Program-made: the position numbers and the translations under genes
In this document: positions 45,765 through 57,200 of the stretch, one piece after another
Layout of the letters: every line of letters begins with the position of its first letter
Position numbering within the stretch: the first letter of the stretch is position 1
From: Diphasiastrum complanatum
Taxonomy: Eukaryota > Streptophyta > Lycopodiopsida > Lycopodiales > Lycopodiaceae
Direction: 5' to 3'
NCBI GenBank assembly: GCA_029204225.1
Contig: CM055095.1
Span: forward strand, 74,083,501-74,147,500
DNA: 64,000 nt
The notes under the pieces: generated by a model
What the model was told of the DNA's origin: nothing
Database searches by the model: none
Seen by the model: the letters and a program-made list of their open reading frames with translations, nothing else

Positions 45765-47266
45765 AGAAAAGAGAAAAGAGGGCGACGACATAGAGGGGAT
45801 GCGCATACCTGCTGTCAGCGACAGCCGTGCCTACAAGGGATCACAGCAGAGCATGTCACTCCAGCATACTTTGGTTGTTTGAAAGGGCAGAGACTGATAC
45901 AAATGGGGGCCAGCGGGGTCTACAAAGTGAAATACTGTGAAAATTGCATATTGATAGCACCAGGCTCGATGCTTGGGGACTACTGCAACCAAGCAGCTCT
46001 TCTGTAGCCCTGTCATTGAGCAGAGCACATCATAGATCCATGGAAACATGCGCCTCTCTGTGCTCTGCCAATATTCCTGCTTCACTATAACCCCTCAGTG
46101 CAAACTGATGTGCAGTGACACTTTAGGTCCCAATCAACTTCCTGATTAGAAGAATGCATCATAAACATGGTGTCTAGTAAAAACCAGAATTCAACAGGCA
46201 TTAACTACTGCTTGGTTTTTTGTCTGTCTTGCTCAAGCCGAGTATGTAAATCGCTTATACACTACTATCTTGTAAGGTCTCAAACCCTATATATGATGTC
46301 GCACTTCAATACAAGTTGAAATGAGAATTCATACAAATTTATGGAGCACGATTAGAATGGATGAGAAAGAATAGCTTACTTAAAAAGACAATATTACAAG
46401 CAAGAAATGCTCTTTAAGTATTCATTGGAACATTGTTCGAAATTCTGGCAATCGAGAAGAGACGTGACGTTTCAAGGAATCTCATCCAAAGTTTCCCGTT
46501 TCTAGCACTGTTCAGCCACCATAAAGTGCCTCTTGCTATTGCAAGAATGTTATTCATGCAATACACTGTTTACAGAATTAAGGTGAAAAAACGATGCTCC
46601 CATCCTGAATACTTGCTGTAAACGATCACAATGTCAGATGTTATAAGAAAATTATACCATACAACCTAGATAATGGTGGCGCAAGTGGTGCACTATACAA
46701 CTACAAAAGAAGCAAAATGTGGATGGAAATCATTTGGCCAGGCAAAATATTGGCATTCACATTGTCTTGTCTGATGTCTTGAATCTTGTACAAGGACTAC
46801 GTTCCTAATGCAAATCACAAAAAACTAGAACAATAAATAACTGGTACATTATTGGATGCTTAAGTTGCATTAAAATTGGCTGGGAAATGCTAACCCTTAC
46901 TAAATCGCTTCCTACTGGCATACATGAGTACATGTCACGTTATACAAATTTTAGATTATAGAATGGTCTCTCATTGCCAATTCACGCAAAGAATTTGAAA
47001 CTCTCTATTCGTGTTGTGCAAAGGGCGATGATCGAGCAAAGCTATTGCAGGATTTTTGCTTCACTCGAATTTGACTATGATGTTCCTCATCTTGTGCATA
47101 CATTTGCAACATTGCATGTCAGCACATGTGTATGCTATATTAAATGTAGCAATCAATATGTGAACAAGTTACATTGGCGACGTAAAAAAGAACGTATGTT
47201 AAATGAATAAACTGATGAAACTACTTTTTAACCTGCCATCTAGACGTGATATTCACCTTATTCAGA
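45561..47266. other. Upstream region of PDRP
   Basis: Holds the PDRP promoter and 5' UTR on the minus strand, including a (GA)n microsatellite at 45723-45760. From 45830 to 47266 I see no supported coding region. Confidence 0.5.
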
Positions 47267-48687
47267 TCACTGATTGGGAATATGCCTCCTGGCATACAAG
47301 ACGGCTGCTAGTTTTTCTCGTCGTTGTATCCCAACTGATGTTGGTCTATCTGTGCTCACTCGAGTGATTCTTTCCTCATCTGAATTCTCACTCTCGGAAG
47401 AACTATCTCCATTGTGGTCACTATCCTGCATGTGCTCCTCATCATGGTGTCCTGAAAAAACCTCTTCGTTGGCGGTTTGCAATCTCTGGACTTCATGCAA
47501 TGCTTCAGAGCTAAAGTTTATGGCCTCCCTTTATTGGACATTGCCATGGTTTGTAGACATGTTCATCAACCTCAACTCAGCCTCAGCCTCATCTACCCAT
47601 GTCTCATCAAAACTATCTTTGTGTATAATACATAGATTATGTAGGACGAGGCAGGTCGCAACCATATTGGGGACATATTGCAGCTTCATGTCATTTCACT
47701 TGAGCAAAATTCTCCACCTGGACTTCAACATACCAAATGCTCGCTCAACTGCCATTCTAGTGCTTGACTGTGCATAATTTTAATTGTACTCAGACCGTCC
47801 TTATGACCTTTAAATGGACTTAGCATCCAATCCCCTGGTGGGTAAGCTGCGTCCCCAACCAAGTGATAGTTCCCTAGTTTCCCAACTGAACACCTCTGGC
47901 CAATTTTTGATTGCTTCAATAAAGACCAATCGTGCATACTACCTGCCCAACCAACATCAAAATCCCATACTAGACAACGTGCATTTACCACAATTTGCAA
48001 AAGAATTGAATGAAACCCTTTTCTATTGTAATAGTCTTGTGGATTTCGTGTGGGGCCAATTATGGGGATATGGCTCCCATCTATTGCACCCACAACAAAA
48101 GGAATACCCTTGATGGCTTCAAACTCTGATGCATAATGACTCATGCGATTTTCAGATGGTCATTTTATACATAGCGAATGCATGGAGCGCTTCACAGCAT
48201 GGCAAAAATCCAATAAGATTTGATGGCAGGTTGATATGCCAACACCAAAAACATCAGAAATCATTTGCAACGTGTTGCCAGTGGCCAACCTTGACAATGC
48301 TATGCAAACCCTATTCTCTAAAGGAATACACTTCTTGGTGGATCTATCTTGCTTGGACATGTGACATGCGACTCGTGAACATATGAATCTAAATGTGGCT
48401 CTTGACACTCTCATCCTTTGTTTAAACATCTTATCAGTGTACGATCCTAGCAAATGAAGTTCGACAAAGCCTTGGACCCGTTCATGCATCCAGGTAGCTC
48501 TTTTAGGGGATTTTCGACTGGGCATTGAGCAAAATATCTCCAACACTTTGGTATACAATCGTATCCTTTTGGAATGGCTAACAGTTCTTACCTTGGAACA
48601 AGCCTCTTCCACATTAAAAAAAACCCAACACAACAACAAACATTGAATTTGTCTTCTCCTGGCAACATCCATTATTTTGGAGCTACA
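47267..48687 (-). pseudogene. PIF/Harbinger-type DDE transposase (broken)
   Basis: From M at 48687 (MDVARRRQIQ) the frame passes a helix-turn-helix region (CIALSRLATGNTLQMISDVF, GVGISTCHQILLDF), then a TGA at about 48160 where a Trp fits. The DDE core follows: VVGAIDGSHIPI (first D), DVGWAGSMHDWSLL (second D), GDAAYPPGDWMLSPF. After a one-base shift near 47770 comes AVERAFGMLKSRWRIL (the E), another break near 47705, then NMVATCLVLHNLCII. After a further stop, an acidic Ser-rich tail ends at 47267. The triad is thus visible but three or four lesions kill the gene. I did not find its terminal inverted repeats or the usual partner Myb-like gene. Confidence 0.88.
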
Positions 48688-48845
48688 TGGAACAACATAC
48701 ATCAATTCAAACATTGAATAGGTAGGCATTGTATGGAAACACTAGTAATATAGCAGAATGGAAGCACAACAAATACCACTTTGATAAATTATCTCTCTCT
48801 ACTTGCACATGAGTAATGTTTCCAAGCACTAATGGGCACACACGT

Positions 48846-48976
<131 letters not shown>

Positions 48977-49142
48977 ATAGTTACTGTTGTTATGTTTGAA
49001 ATTGATAGGCGTAGTCATGCATTGGAAAGATGAAGATAGTTTATTCCGCCATGCACAAAAAGTTTTCTTTCTAGACACACGAATTATTTTCATTCGTTTT
49101 CTTTTCAAGCTAGACCTATCTTCTACACACCACTTTCCAACA

Positions 49143-50350
49143 TGGTATCAGAACAATTTCACTACTTTATTTGATTCCAATATGATATTAGAGCGAAAGC
49201 TCTAATACTTGATATCTTTCGCGATATCAAATTGATATCATACTCTTCAGTTCTTTTCAAACTTTTAGTATCAGAGAATTGATTTCCTATTGTTGAATTT
49301 ACCACATCTTAGCATCATCGATACAATCGACAAACTAAGTTTCAGATGGATTCTCAAAGTAAAGCTGGTCCTATCGCAGACAAGCTGAACGGGTCCAATT
49401 GTCATTTGTGGAAATTTAAGATGAAGACCTTGCTAATTGCCAGCGACTTATGGGATGTTGTTACAGGTAAAGAAGTAAAACCTGAAGACGACGACTCAAA
49501 GTGAAAATCAAAGGACGGTGAAGCTTTTGTGCTTATTATCCTCAATATATCAGATACACAGATTGGACACATAGCTAAAGCTAAAAGACGTTTGGGACAT
49601 TTTGAACTCACTATATGATGTGAGGGACGTTAATACTAAGTTACATCTATGAAAGAAATTCTTCACATTCAAAATGTTTGTTGGAGATTCACTTTAGAGT
49701 CACATTAGCCAGTTTAAGAATCTCTTGCAACAAATGGCCGCTGTTGGATCAGTCATAGACGATCAAGATGCAATTATGACATTGCTTTCAAGCTTGCCCT
49801 CTACATATAAAAACTGGGTGATGATCATATTGACACACTCAGATTTAACTCTTACTAGAGTTATCACTATGTTGCGCAAGAAGATAATAGAAGAAGTCAA
49901 GACACTCCGTCTACTTCCTCCTCTCAGGCTCTATATGTCAACAAAGGCTCTAAGCGACAAAAGCAGAAAGGCTCCAAGAAAGCTACAATGAATCAGAAGC
50001 TGACTCAAGGTCAAGAACAATCATCGAATTCACAATCAAAGAAGAAGATATTTTACAGGTATTGCAAGCACAATAACCATGAGATCAAGGACTGCCGAAT
50101 TCTCCAAGCGAAAATTGTAGCCAAGCGACCTGATCAACAAGCAAACACAGTTTCATCATCTCCGAGGTCGAAGTGGACGAAGGCGCATTCATGGTCAAAG
50201 ATCAAAGCACATTTTTGGATGATTCATGGTTTCTGAATTCTGGAGCAACTCAACGTGAGATGTTCAACTCCTACACTCCTTACAACACAAAGAAATTTGT
50301 TCATCTTGGTGACAATAGTGCTCACACTATTGATTGTGAAGGTACTGATT
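49143..50350 (+). pseudogene. Copia gag-protease fragment of a separate lineage
   Basis: A primer-site-like TGGTATCAGAA at 49143-49153 follows an LTR-like ...CCAACA. The Gag start ATG 49346 reads MDSQSKAGPIADKLNGSNCH and LWKFKMKTLL, with a stop at 49502. Later parts show DDQDAIMTLLSSLPSTYKNW, a knuckle FYRYCKHNNHEIKDC (first Cys changed to Tyr) and a protease remnant SWFLNSGATQREM (DSG changed to NSG). Homology ends at about 50350, where a gypsy integrase begins. It is more distant from elements A-I than they are from each other. Confidence 0.82.
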
Positions 50351-50351
50351 A

Positions 50352-51245
50352 TTTTGGTTGTATGGTCTGCCCAATGACATTGTTAGTGATAGAGATCCTA
50401 AGTTCACAGGTCACTTTTGGTTAGCAGTATTCCATAAACTAGCAACTTCTTTGAGTTTAAGTTCTTCTGATCATCCTGAATCAGATGGCCAGATAAAAAG
50501 GAATAATCAAACTATGGAAGATATTTTGAGGACATATGTTTCTCATAGGCAATCTTATTGGAAAGATTATCTCCCATTGGTTGAGTTTGCATATAATAGT
50601 AGAAGACATTTCACTACAGGTTACAGTCCTTTTATGCTTATGTACGGTTTTCAACCTAGATCTCCAATAAATGTTGAGACGAAGTTTGTTAAGATCCAGA
50701 AGGTTGCTGATTTTTTGCATGATATGCAGGAAATATTGCAAGTGGCTAAGGATAGTATTCGAAGTGCTCATGATAGAGCTAAACACTATACCAATCTTAA
50801 GAGATCTCCAAGAGATTTTGAAGTTGATGACTGGGTATATCTTAGGATTCCAAAAGATTCTAAGATGTTACGTATAGGAAAGCATTATAAGCAATCTACC
50901 CATTATTGTGGACCTTTCAAGATTGTACGTAGAATTGGTTCTTTGGCATATGAACTCGATCTTCAAGGAAAATCGACTACACACCCAGTGTTTCATTTAA
51001 GTTGTTTGAAACTAAGATTACATGATGGTGATACAGTTGGATCGGATGAGGATTTATCCCATTTGAAAGATTTGTCGCTTAGTGTACCTTTGGGACCTAA
51101 GAAAGTGCTCAGAACTAGAGATAAACAATTGAGAAACCATTCTATCTCTGAGTGCTTAATTTGGTGGAAGGGTCGTACTGAGGATGATGATTCGTGGGAG
51201 AGAGTTGATAGCATAAAGAAGAATTTTTCGAAGTTTAGTTTTTAG
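50352..51245 (+). pseudogene. Ty3/gypsy integrase C-terminal part with chromodomain-like tail
   Basis: Open for about 295 codons: GLPNDIVSDRDPKFTGHFW (second catalytic Asp), HPESDGQIKRNNQTMEDILR, where the usual catalytic Glu of the GQTERVNQ motif is Lys, WKDYLPLVEFAYNS, RSPRDFEVDDWVYLRI, GPFKIVRRIGSLAYELDL, HPVFHLSCLK, and a tail ISECLIWWKGRTEDDDSWER resembling a gypsy chromodomain. The N-terminal half of integrase and all upstream pol are missing. The short stretch 51246-51471 to the LTR of D holds nothing clear. Confidence 0.88.
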
Positions 51246-51471
51246 GGATAGAAACAGTTCAAGGAGAGAAGAATGTTATGTGCATGACCAGTACATAGGA
51301 TTCAGTATACTCCTAGTCTTGGATACACGGTACTCCAGTGAAACAAGCTGTTAGTTATGCCACATCATACTGGACGTGACCCGAAAGTAACTAATATCCT
51401 TGTGAGGCCCAGAACACACTAAATGGAGTTTAGAAAAGGTATGAGACAGTGTATGCATGTGTAGAATAATC

Positions 51472-52162
51472 TGCGAAAAGTGCAGTACTAAGGACCATAA
51501 ATGGATCTTTGAATGATCCGCAAGGTGATTGTATGCTTGTTAAACAATCTATTAGAAACTAGTCATCAGAAAACAAGATCTAGTTTAGCAGCTTGATAGG
51601 AAACAAGTAGAGACAATCAAAGCATTGATCAATTAGTATAATTCAACTCCACACGTGTGGAAATAAGGCTGTAGTACGGCCTGTAGACAGTGTTTACAAA
51701 GTGCCAAAGCTGGGTTTCATTGGAAATCAAGAGTAATCACCATACAATGAGAGGAAACTCGAGTTTCTCCTTGAGGCTCCAAAAAGTTTCTATCTTCTCA
51801 CTATGAAGAATGGGAATACATAGTAAAACACACTTCCTTTGCTAAGTTAGGTGAAAATCCAGCATGTAATAAGGAAGTAGACTCCACTTTCTTGCCCTAA
51901 TTTGAAAACCCTAGCCTAGATCCAAGAGTCATGCTTGGTAGGTGCATGGTAGGTACAAATCTCATCATAAATCATGGTCTAGATCCTACAAAGTAGGAAT
52001 CACTACCAAATGGACACAACCACTCCTCTTGACTCGTGGTAACCTACTTTAGGTGTGTATGTACAAGTGGCACTTTGGCCATTCAAGTAACCAACAAACA
52101 ATATTGACAAAATGTACAATATTCTACATGGCTAAATCTGCCAATGTAGGCAATTTTTCACA
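51472..52162 (-). repeat. 3' LTR of element D
   Basis: 691 bp, carrying the 12-bp palindrome CCACACGTGTGG at 51649-51660. The first bases are TGCGAAAAG instead of TGTGAAAA. Confidence 0.93.
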
Positions 52163-52175
52163 CTCCCCAAATCTA
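52163..52175 (-). other. Polypurine tract of element D
   Basis: On the minus strand GATTTGGGGAG directly precedes the 3' LTR. This is the expected plus-strand primer position. Confidence 0.8.
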
Positions 52176-52185
52176 GCCTTGGAGA

Positions 52186-55100
52186 TCACAATGCTTTTAT
52201 CAATAACTCCAACTGAAGATCTAAGCTTGACAAATGAATATTTAGGTAAAGATTTAGTAAACAAATTAGCCAAACAACTGGATGATGGCACGTGTTGGAG
52301 CTTGATCTCTTTAGCTTGCACTTTTCCCTCACGAAATGATGAGCAATTTCGATGTGTTTGCTCCTTGCATGGAATGTAGGATTAGTTGCAAGTGATTGGG
52401 CTGATTGGTTGTCACAGTAGATGATAGGGATCTCCTCCTCCATGACATGAAGCTCCACCAATAGCCTTTTGAGCCACAAGACCTCCTTGCATGTTGATGT
52501 CAAGGCCTTGTATTCGGATTCTGTGGAAGATAGGGAGATGGTATCTTGCTTTTTGGAAAGCCATGATACTACTCCATCACATAGAAAGGTGGCAAAGGCA
52601 CTTGCTGATCTTCTATCCACTTTGTCACCTGCAAAATCCGAGTCACTATAGGCTCTTAAGCCAAGATTAGTTCCTCTATACAAAATGCCAAAATTCTTAG
52701 TGGATGAAATGTATCTAAGAACTCTTTTGGCCATCTTCCAATGTGAAACTAGAGGACTTTGCATGAATTGGCTTAACTTTCCAACACTATAACTAAGATC
52801 AGGTCTAGTTATAGTTAAATAGATCAAGGAGCCAATAACCCTTCTATATAATGTGATGTCCTCAAAGGATGCTTCATCACAACCAATAGATGCTTTTACA
52901 TGTTGCTCCATTGGTGTCTCAATGCCTTTACAATTCTTCATTCCAAATCTATCTAGGATGGATGTAGCATATTTAGATTGACAAATGAAGCTAAAATCAC
53001 ATCCTCTAATAACCTCTATTCCAAGAATGAAGCTTAATAGGCCGAGATCTACCATCTTAAACTCTTTTGCTAAAGCAATTTTTACATCTCTAATTCTATC
53101 TAGATTATTACCACTGAAGATAATGTCATCTACATACAAAACAAGAATAATGATCATGCCATCATGAAAACTTATATACAATGATGGATCATAGGCACTC
53201 ATTACAAAATTGATGGAAATGAGAAAAGAGTTTAGCCTAGAGTACCATGCTCTAGGTGCTTGCTTGAGCCCATAAAGGCTCTTCTTCAAAAAACACACCT
53301 TTCCTTCATGCTTTGCCTTGATGAAGCCCTCGGGTTGCCTCATGTAGATCTCTTCCTCCAAATAACCATTGAGGAATGCATTTGTGAAGTCAAGTTGGAG
53401 TAGCTCCCAATTGAAAGTTGTAGCAAGACTAATGATCAACCTGATAGTAACAAGCTTAGCCACAGGAGCAAAAGTCTCATCATAATCAATGCCTTTGGTT
53501 TGTAAAAAACCTTTGGCAACAAGCCTAGCTTTATGCTTGCTTATTGATCCATCTTGATTATACTTCAATTTAAATACCCACTTGCAATCAAGAGGTTTCT
53601 TCCCTTGAGGAAGATCCACAGGATCCCAAGTATGATTCTCAATAAGAGCATCATACTCTACTTGCATAGCATCCATCCAACTTTTAGACTTACAAGCATC
53701 TTCATAGCATGTTGGCTCATCTAACATTGAAGTAAGAAAGGTGTAAGATGTGAAAGATGATGAGCCTTCCCTTTGATCACCTTGACCATCATAGGTGAGC
53801 CTCAATGGCTCGGATCTTGCCCTTGTAGATCTTCTTGGAGTTCTTGGAGTTCTTGCATCTTGAGGTGGATCCTCCAGTTCTTCTTCACTTGGAAGCTCCT
53901 CCTCCATCGTAGCATGGCCCTTGGCATCAAGATGATTAGTAGCATTATCATCCAAATCACAAGCATGTCCTTCATAAAAAATAACATCCCTACTCACTAT
54001 CACCTTGCTAGTGATGGGATTGAAAACTCTATAACCTTTGCTATTCTCACCATATCCCACAAAGATGCCTTTGATGGATTTTGCATCATCCTTCCTTCTC
54101 TTATCCAAGGATTGGTGTACATAGCAAGTGGATCCAAAAACTTTGAGATCCTTGAGATTGGGCTTTTCTCCAAATAGAGCTTCAAATGGTGTGATTTCTC
54201 CAATGGCTTGGTTTGGCAATCTATTGCACAAATAGTTAGCACAAGTTATTGCTTCACCCCAAAATGGTTTGGATAGAGAAGCATCTAGCCGTAAGGCCTT
54301 AGCATACTCACAAAGAGATCTACTTCTTCTCTCACTCACTCCATTTTGTTGAGGGGTGTATGGACATGACAACTCCCTCTTTATGCCATTAGAACTACAA
54401 AAGTCAATCAACTTATTGGAGATATATTCACCTCCATTATCACTCCTTAATACCTTAATCTTGGTACTAAGTTGATTTTCTACCAAAGTCTTGAACTTTA
54501 CAAAAGAATCAAACACCATTGATTTGCTAGACAAGAGGTACATCCAACAAAATCTAGAATAGTCATCAATGAAGATTACATAGTACTTGGCACCACCATT
54601 AGACTCATGTGAAAAACTATGAACATCCGAATGGATGAGTTCAAGAGGAGAGTTTGATCTTGATGTAGATCTTGAGAAGGGTAGTTTGTGAGCCTTTGAG
54701 AGGCTGCATGCTTCACATCTCTTCCCACACTTTGACAAATGCTTGGGGAGTCCAACTTGAAGCTCCTTTGCAACCATAGATTCCATGGCTTTGTAGTTGG
54801 AGTGGCCCAACCTTTTATGCCACAGTTCCACCTTTGATAACTCCACCTTTGCCAAGTTAACACCCTCCACATCAACATTAGCATCAAGCTTAAACAATCT
54901 ACCTTGCTTAAAGCCTTTGGCTATACATTCATCATTTCTAAGGATGGAACAAACTCCATGCTTAAATTGTACATCTAGGCCATTATCCATTAACTGGCCA
55001 ACACTAAGCAAATTCTTGGTTAACTTAGGAACATAAAGAACATTATCAACATTCATCCTTTTGGATGATCCCACATACAAGAGAATTGTTCCTATTCCAC

Positions 55101-56145
55101 TTATCTTACATTCTTGACTACTTGCAGTATAGATTGATCTATGTAAATCATTGTAAGAAAGTAAAGTGGAGAATATGTCCTTTTGATATGTCATGTGGGA
55201 ATTTGCCCCACTATCAATCCACCAAGAATCATTGGTGTTGCTCTTGGATGATGGTGGTTTGTTGGAAACCATCAAGGATGACTCTTCATCCTCCTCCTCC
55301 TCCTCCTGATGTGCAATGTTACTTTGTTTGCTCTCTTGTGTCTTCTTCTTCTTGAAACATTCTGATGCAAAATGTCCTTTCTTTTCACAGAAAAAACATT
55401 TGTACTTGGACTTGTCTTTGATCTTGCCCTTTGAGCTTGAAGCCTCATCCTCCTCCTTGGTCTCCTTGAAGTGCTTCTTCTTGCCATTGGTCTTCTTCTT
55501 GCTTTTGAATGAGAAATTAGCTTTCTCATCACCATCCTGCAGAGAAATAGCATTCATTCTTGCATTGGTATGCATCATCCTACACTCTTCAACTACTAAT
55601 ACTCTGTGTAGCTTTTCTATAGTAGGCAAAGTGTCTTGGATTGCAAAGCTTTGGACCAAATTTGTAAAGCCACTCCCTAGACCATTGAGGACAATCTGAA
55701 CAAGATCACTATCTTGAATCTTCTCTCCAATGGGAGCTAACTCCCTATTGAGAGACTTGATTCTTAGCACATAATCTTGTGCACTCTCATCACTGCTCTT
55801 CATGCTTTGTAGAATCTGATTCCTAAGCATGAGAACCCTCGAAGTGTTACTAGACTCATAGATAGATTTTAAAGATTCCCAAGCCTCTTTAGCACTCTTA
55901 GATGATGATACTTCCCTTAAAAGATCATTGCTTACATTCATCTTAATACAGTGAAGTGCAAGCCTAGACCTCTTCTTGTATCTCACTAATTCCTGTGCAC
56001 CTAGGGGTTCATCTTCATCATCTATTAGAAACTCATAAAGATCCTGGAGCACCATTAGTGATTCCATCCTCACTTTCCAAATAGCATAATTGGTAGAATT
56101 TAACCTCTCACTAGCTTTTAGAAGGTAGGCTCCCACTGAATCCAT
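52186..56145 (-). CDS. Copia gag-pol polyprotein, element D, nearly full length
   Basis: ATG 56145 (MDSVGAYLLKASERLNST) opens 1319 codons. Order with approximate residues: Gag (1-230), zinc knuckle CFFCEKKGHFASEC (249-262), protease WWIDSGANSHM (308), GAG-pre-integrase LWHKRLGHSNYKAM (440), integrase D-D-E at HSDVHS (504), RSDNGGEY (568) and VSERRSRS (603), SH3-like region (640-730), RT with QLDFTNAFLNGYL and YVDDI (about 1003), and RNase H with AYSDSDFAGD (1165), STESEYKAL (1208) and CDNQSAQSL (1243). Near 52326 one T is missing from a T run (element H has five, D four), so the last ~20 residues of RNase H go out of frame; the proper frame continues at 52321-52124. All catalytic residues are present, so D could have been active recently. 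Confidence 0.93.
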   Translation of the reverse strand: MDSVGAYLLKASERLNSTNYAIWKVRMESLMVLQDLYEFLIDDEDEPLGAQELVRYKKRSRLALHCIKMNVSNDLLREVSSSKSAKEAWESLKSIYESSNTSRVLMLRNQILQSMKSSDESAQDYVLRIKSLNRELAPIGEKIQDSDLVQIVLNGLGSGFTNLVQSFAIQDTLPTIEKLHRVLVVEECRMMHTNARMNAISLQDGDEKANFSFKSKKKTNGKKKHFKETKEEDEASSSKGKIKDKSKYKCFFCEKKGHFASECFKKKKTQESKQSNIAHQEEEEEDEESSLMVSNKPPSSKSNTNDSWWIDSGANSHMTYQKDIFSTLLSYNDLHRSIYTASSQECKISGIGTILLYVGSSKRMNVDNVLYVPKLTKNLLSVGQLMDNGLDVQFKHGVCSILRNDECIAKGFKQGRLFKLDANVDVEGVNLAKVELSKVELWHKRLGHSNYKAMESMVAKELQVGLPKHLSKCGKRCEACSLSKAHKLPFSRSTSRSNSPLELIHSDVHSFSHESNGGAKYYVIFIDDYSRFCWMYLLSSKSMVFDSFVKFKTLVENQLSTKIKVLRSDNGGEYISNKLIDFCSSNGIKRELSCPYTPQQNGVSERRSRSLCEYAKALRLDASLSKPFWGEAITCANYLCNRLPNQAIGEITPFEALFGEKPNLKDLKVFGSTCYVHQSLDKRRKDDAKSIKGIFVGYGENSKGYRVFNPITSKVIVSRDVIFYEGHACDLDDNATNHLDAKGHATMEEELPSEEELEDPPQDARTPRTPRRSTRARSEPLRLTYDGQGDQREGSSSFTSYTFLTSMLDEPTCYEDACKSKSWMDAMQVEYDALIENHTWDPVDLPQGKKPLDCKWVFKLKYNQDGSISKHKARLVAKGFLQTKGIDYDETFAPVAKLVTIRLIISLATTFNWELLQLDFTNAFLNGYLEEEIYMRQPEGFIKAKHEGKVCFLKKSLYGLKQAPRAWYSRLNSFLISINFVMSAYDPSLYISFHDGMIIILVLYVDDIIFSGNNLDRIRDVKIALAKEFKMVDLGLLSFILGIEVIRGCDFSFICQSKYATSILDRFGMKNCKGIETPMEQHVKASIGCDEASFEDITLYRRVIGSLIYLTITRPDLSYSVGKLSQFMQSPLVSHWKMAKRVLRYISSTKNFGILYRGTNLGLRAYSDSDFAGDKVDRRSASAFATFLCDGVVSWLSKKQDTISLSSTESEYKALTSTCKEVLWLKRLLVELHVMEEEIPIIYCDNQSAQSLATNPTFHARSKHIEIAHHFVREKCKLKRSSSNTCHHPVVWLICLLNLYLNIHLSSLDLQLELLIKAL

Positions 56146-56767
56146 CTTACTAGCAAGATTCTACATACAAGATATAGATTTGTTTGGACCTGAAACTCAC
56201 AAAGGTTTCTAACTTGCAGTGTTTCACTCAAATATTGACTTCTAATCCAACAGATGGATTTGTAATCACAGTTCTATCACTCCCTCACAAAGCTGGAATG
56301 AAGATAAGATGAGATGAAAACTACTCTCAAGCAAATCTTGCCAATCTTGGCTATTCTTGGACAAAAATTAACTCTCTCTCTCTCTCATTCACTTTGATGT
56401 ACTTTCAAGACCTGGTTTCCACTTTAATAAGGTCTGAAATCAGCCTAGATTAATTAGTTTTCATGAAACAAATTCAAAACTAATCAATGGTAAGTGATCT
56501 TGGTAGCTTATCCTAGGATTTGCACCAAAAATTACATCAAACTGACACCAGATGAATTTTCTATGATCCAATGAATATGGGTTATTAAATGCTGGTTCAG
56601 GGATGCCCACACGTGTGAACAGTACGGATTCTGATCTTGAAAAAGTTTGGGATCAAATCCCCTCACCAAAACCTGGATACCAGCTCGCCCTTCCAATACT
56701 AGCTTTTTGCACCAAAACCTGCTAAAACTGGATTAGATTCAGACACAGATCAATGGCCTTGTACTTG

Positions 56768-56779
56768 GCTCTGATACCA
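56768..56779 (-). other. Primer-binding site of element D
   Basis: Complement of TGGTATCAGAGC, abutting the 5' LTR at 56780. The ~620-bp leader between it and the Gag ATG has no other gene. Confidence 0.9.
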
Positions 56780-57200
56780 TGTGAAAATTACAGTACTAAG
56801 GACCATAAATGGATCTTTGAATGATCCACAACGTGATTGTATGCTTGTTAAACAATCTATCAGAAACTAGTCATCATAAAACAAGATCTAGTTTAGCAAC
56901 TTGATAGGAAACAAGTAGAGACAATCAAAGCATTGATCAATTAGTATAATCCAACTCCACACATGTGGAAATAAGGCTGTAGTACGACATGTAGACAGTG
57001 TTTACAAAGTGCCAAAGCTGGGTTTTATTGAAAATCAAGAGTAATCACCATACAATGAGAGGAAAATCGAGTTTCTCCTTGAGGCTCCAAAAAGTTTCTA
57101 TCTTCTCACCATGGAGAATGGGAATACATAGTAAAACACACTTCCTTTGCTAATTTAGGTGAAAATCCAGCATGTAATAAGGAAGTAGACTCCACTTTCT
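56780..57200 (-). repeat. 5' LTR of element D, inner part
   Basis: 421 bp up to the insertion point of element E. Together with 61978-62247 it makes 691 bp. Confidence 0.92.

Noticed and set aside
52469-52651. Plus-strand ORF opposite RNase H (also at 30792)
   Set aside because: Complement of conserved RNase H coding sequence in D and H, with no independent support.
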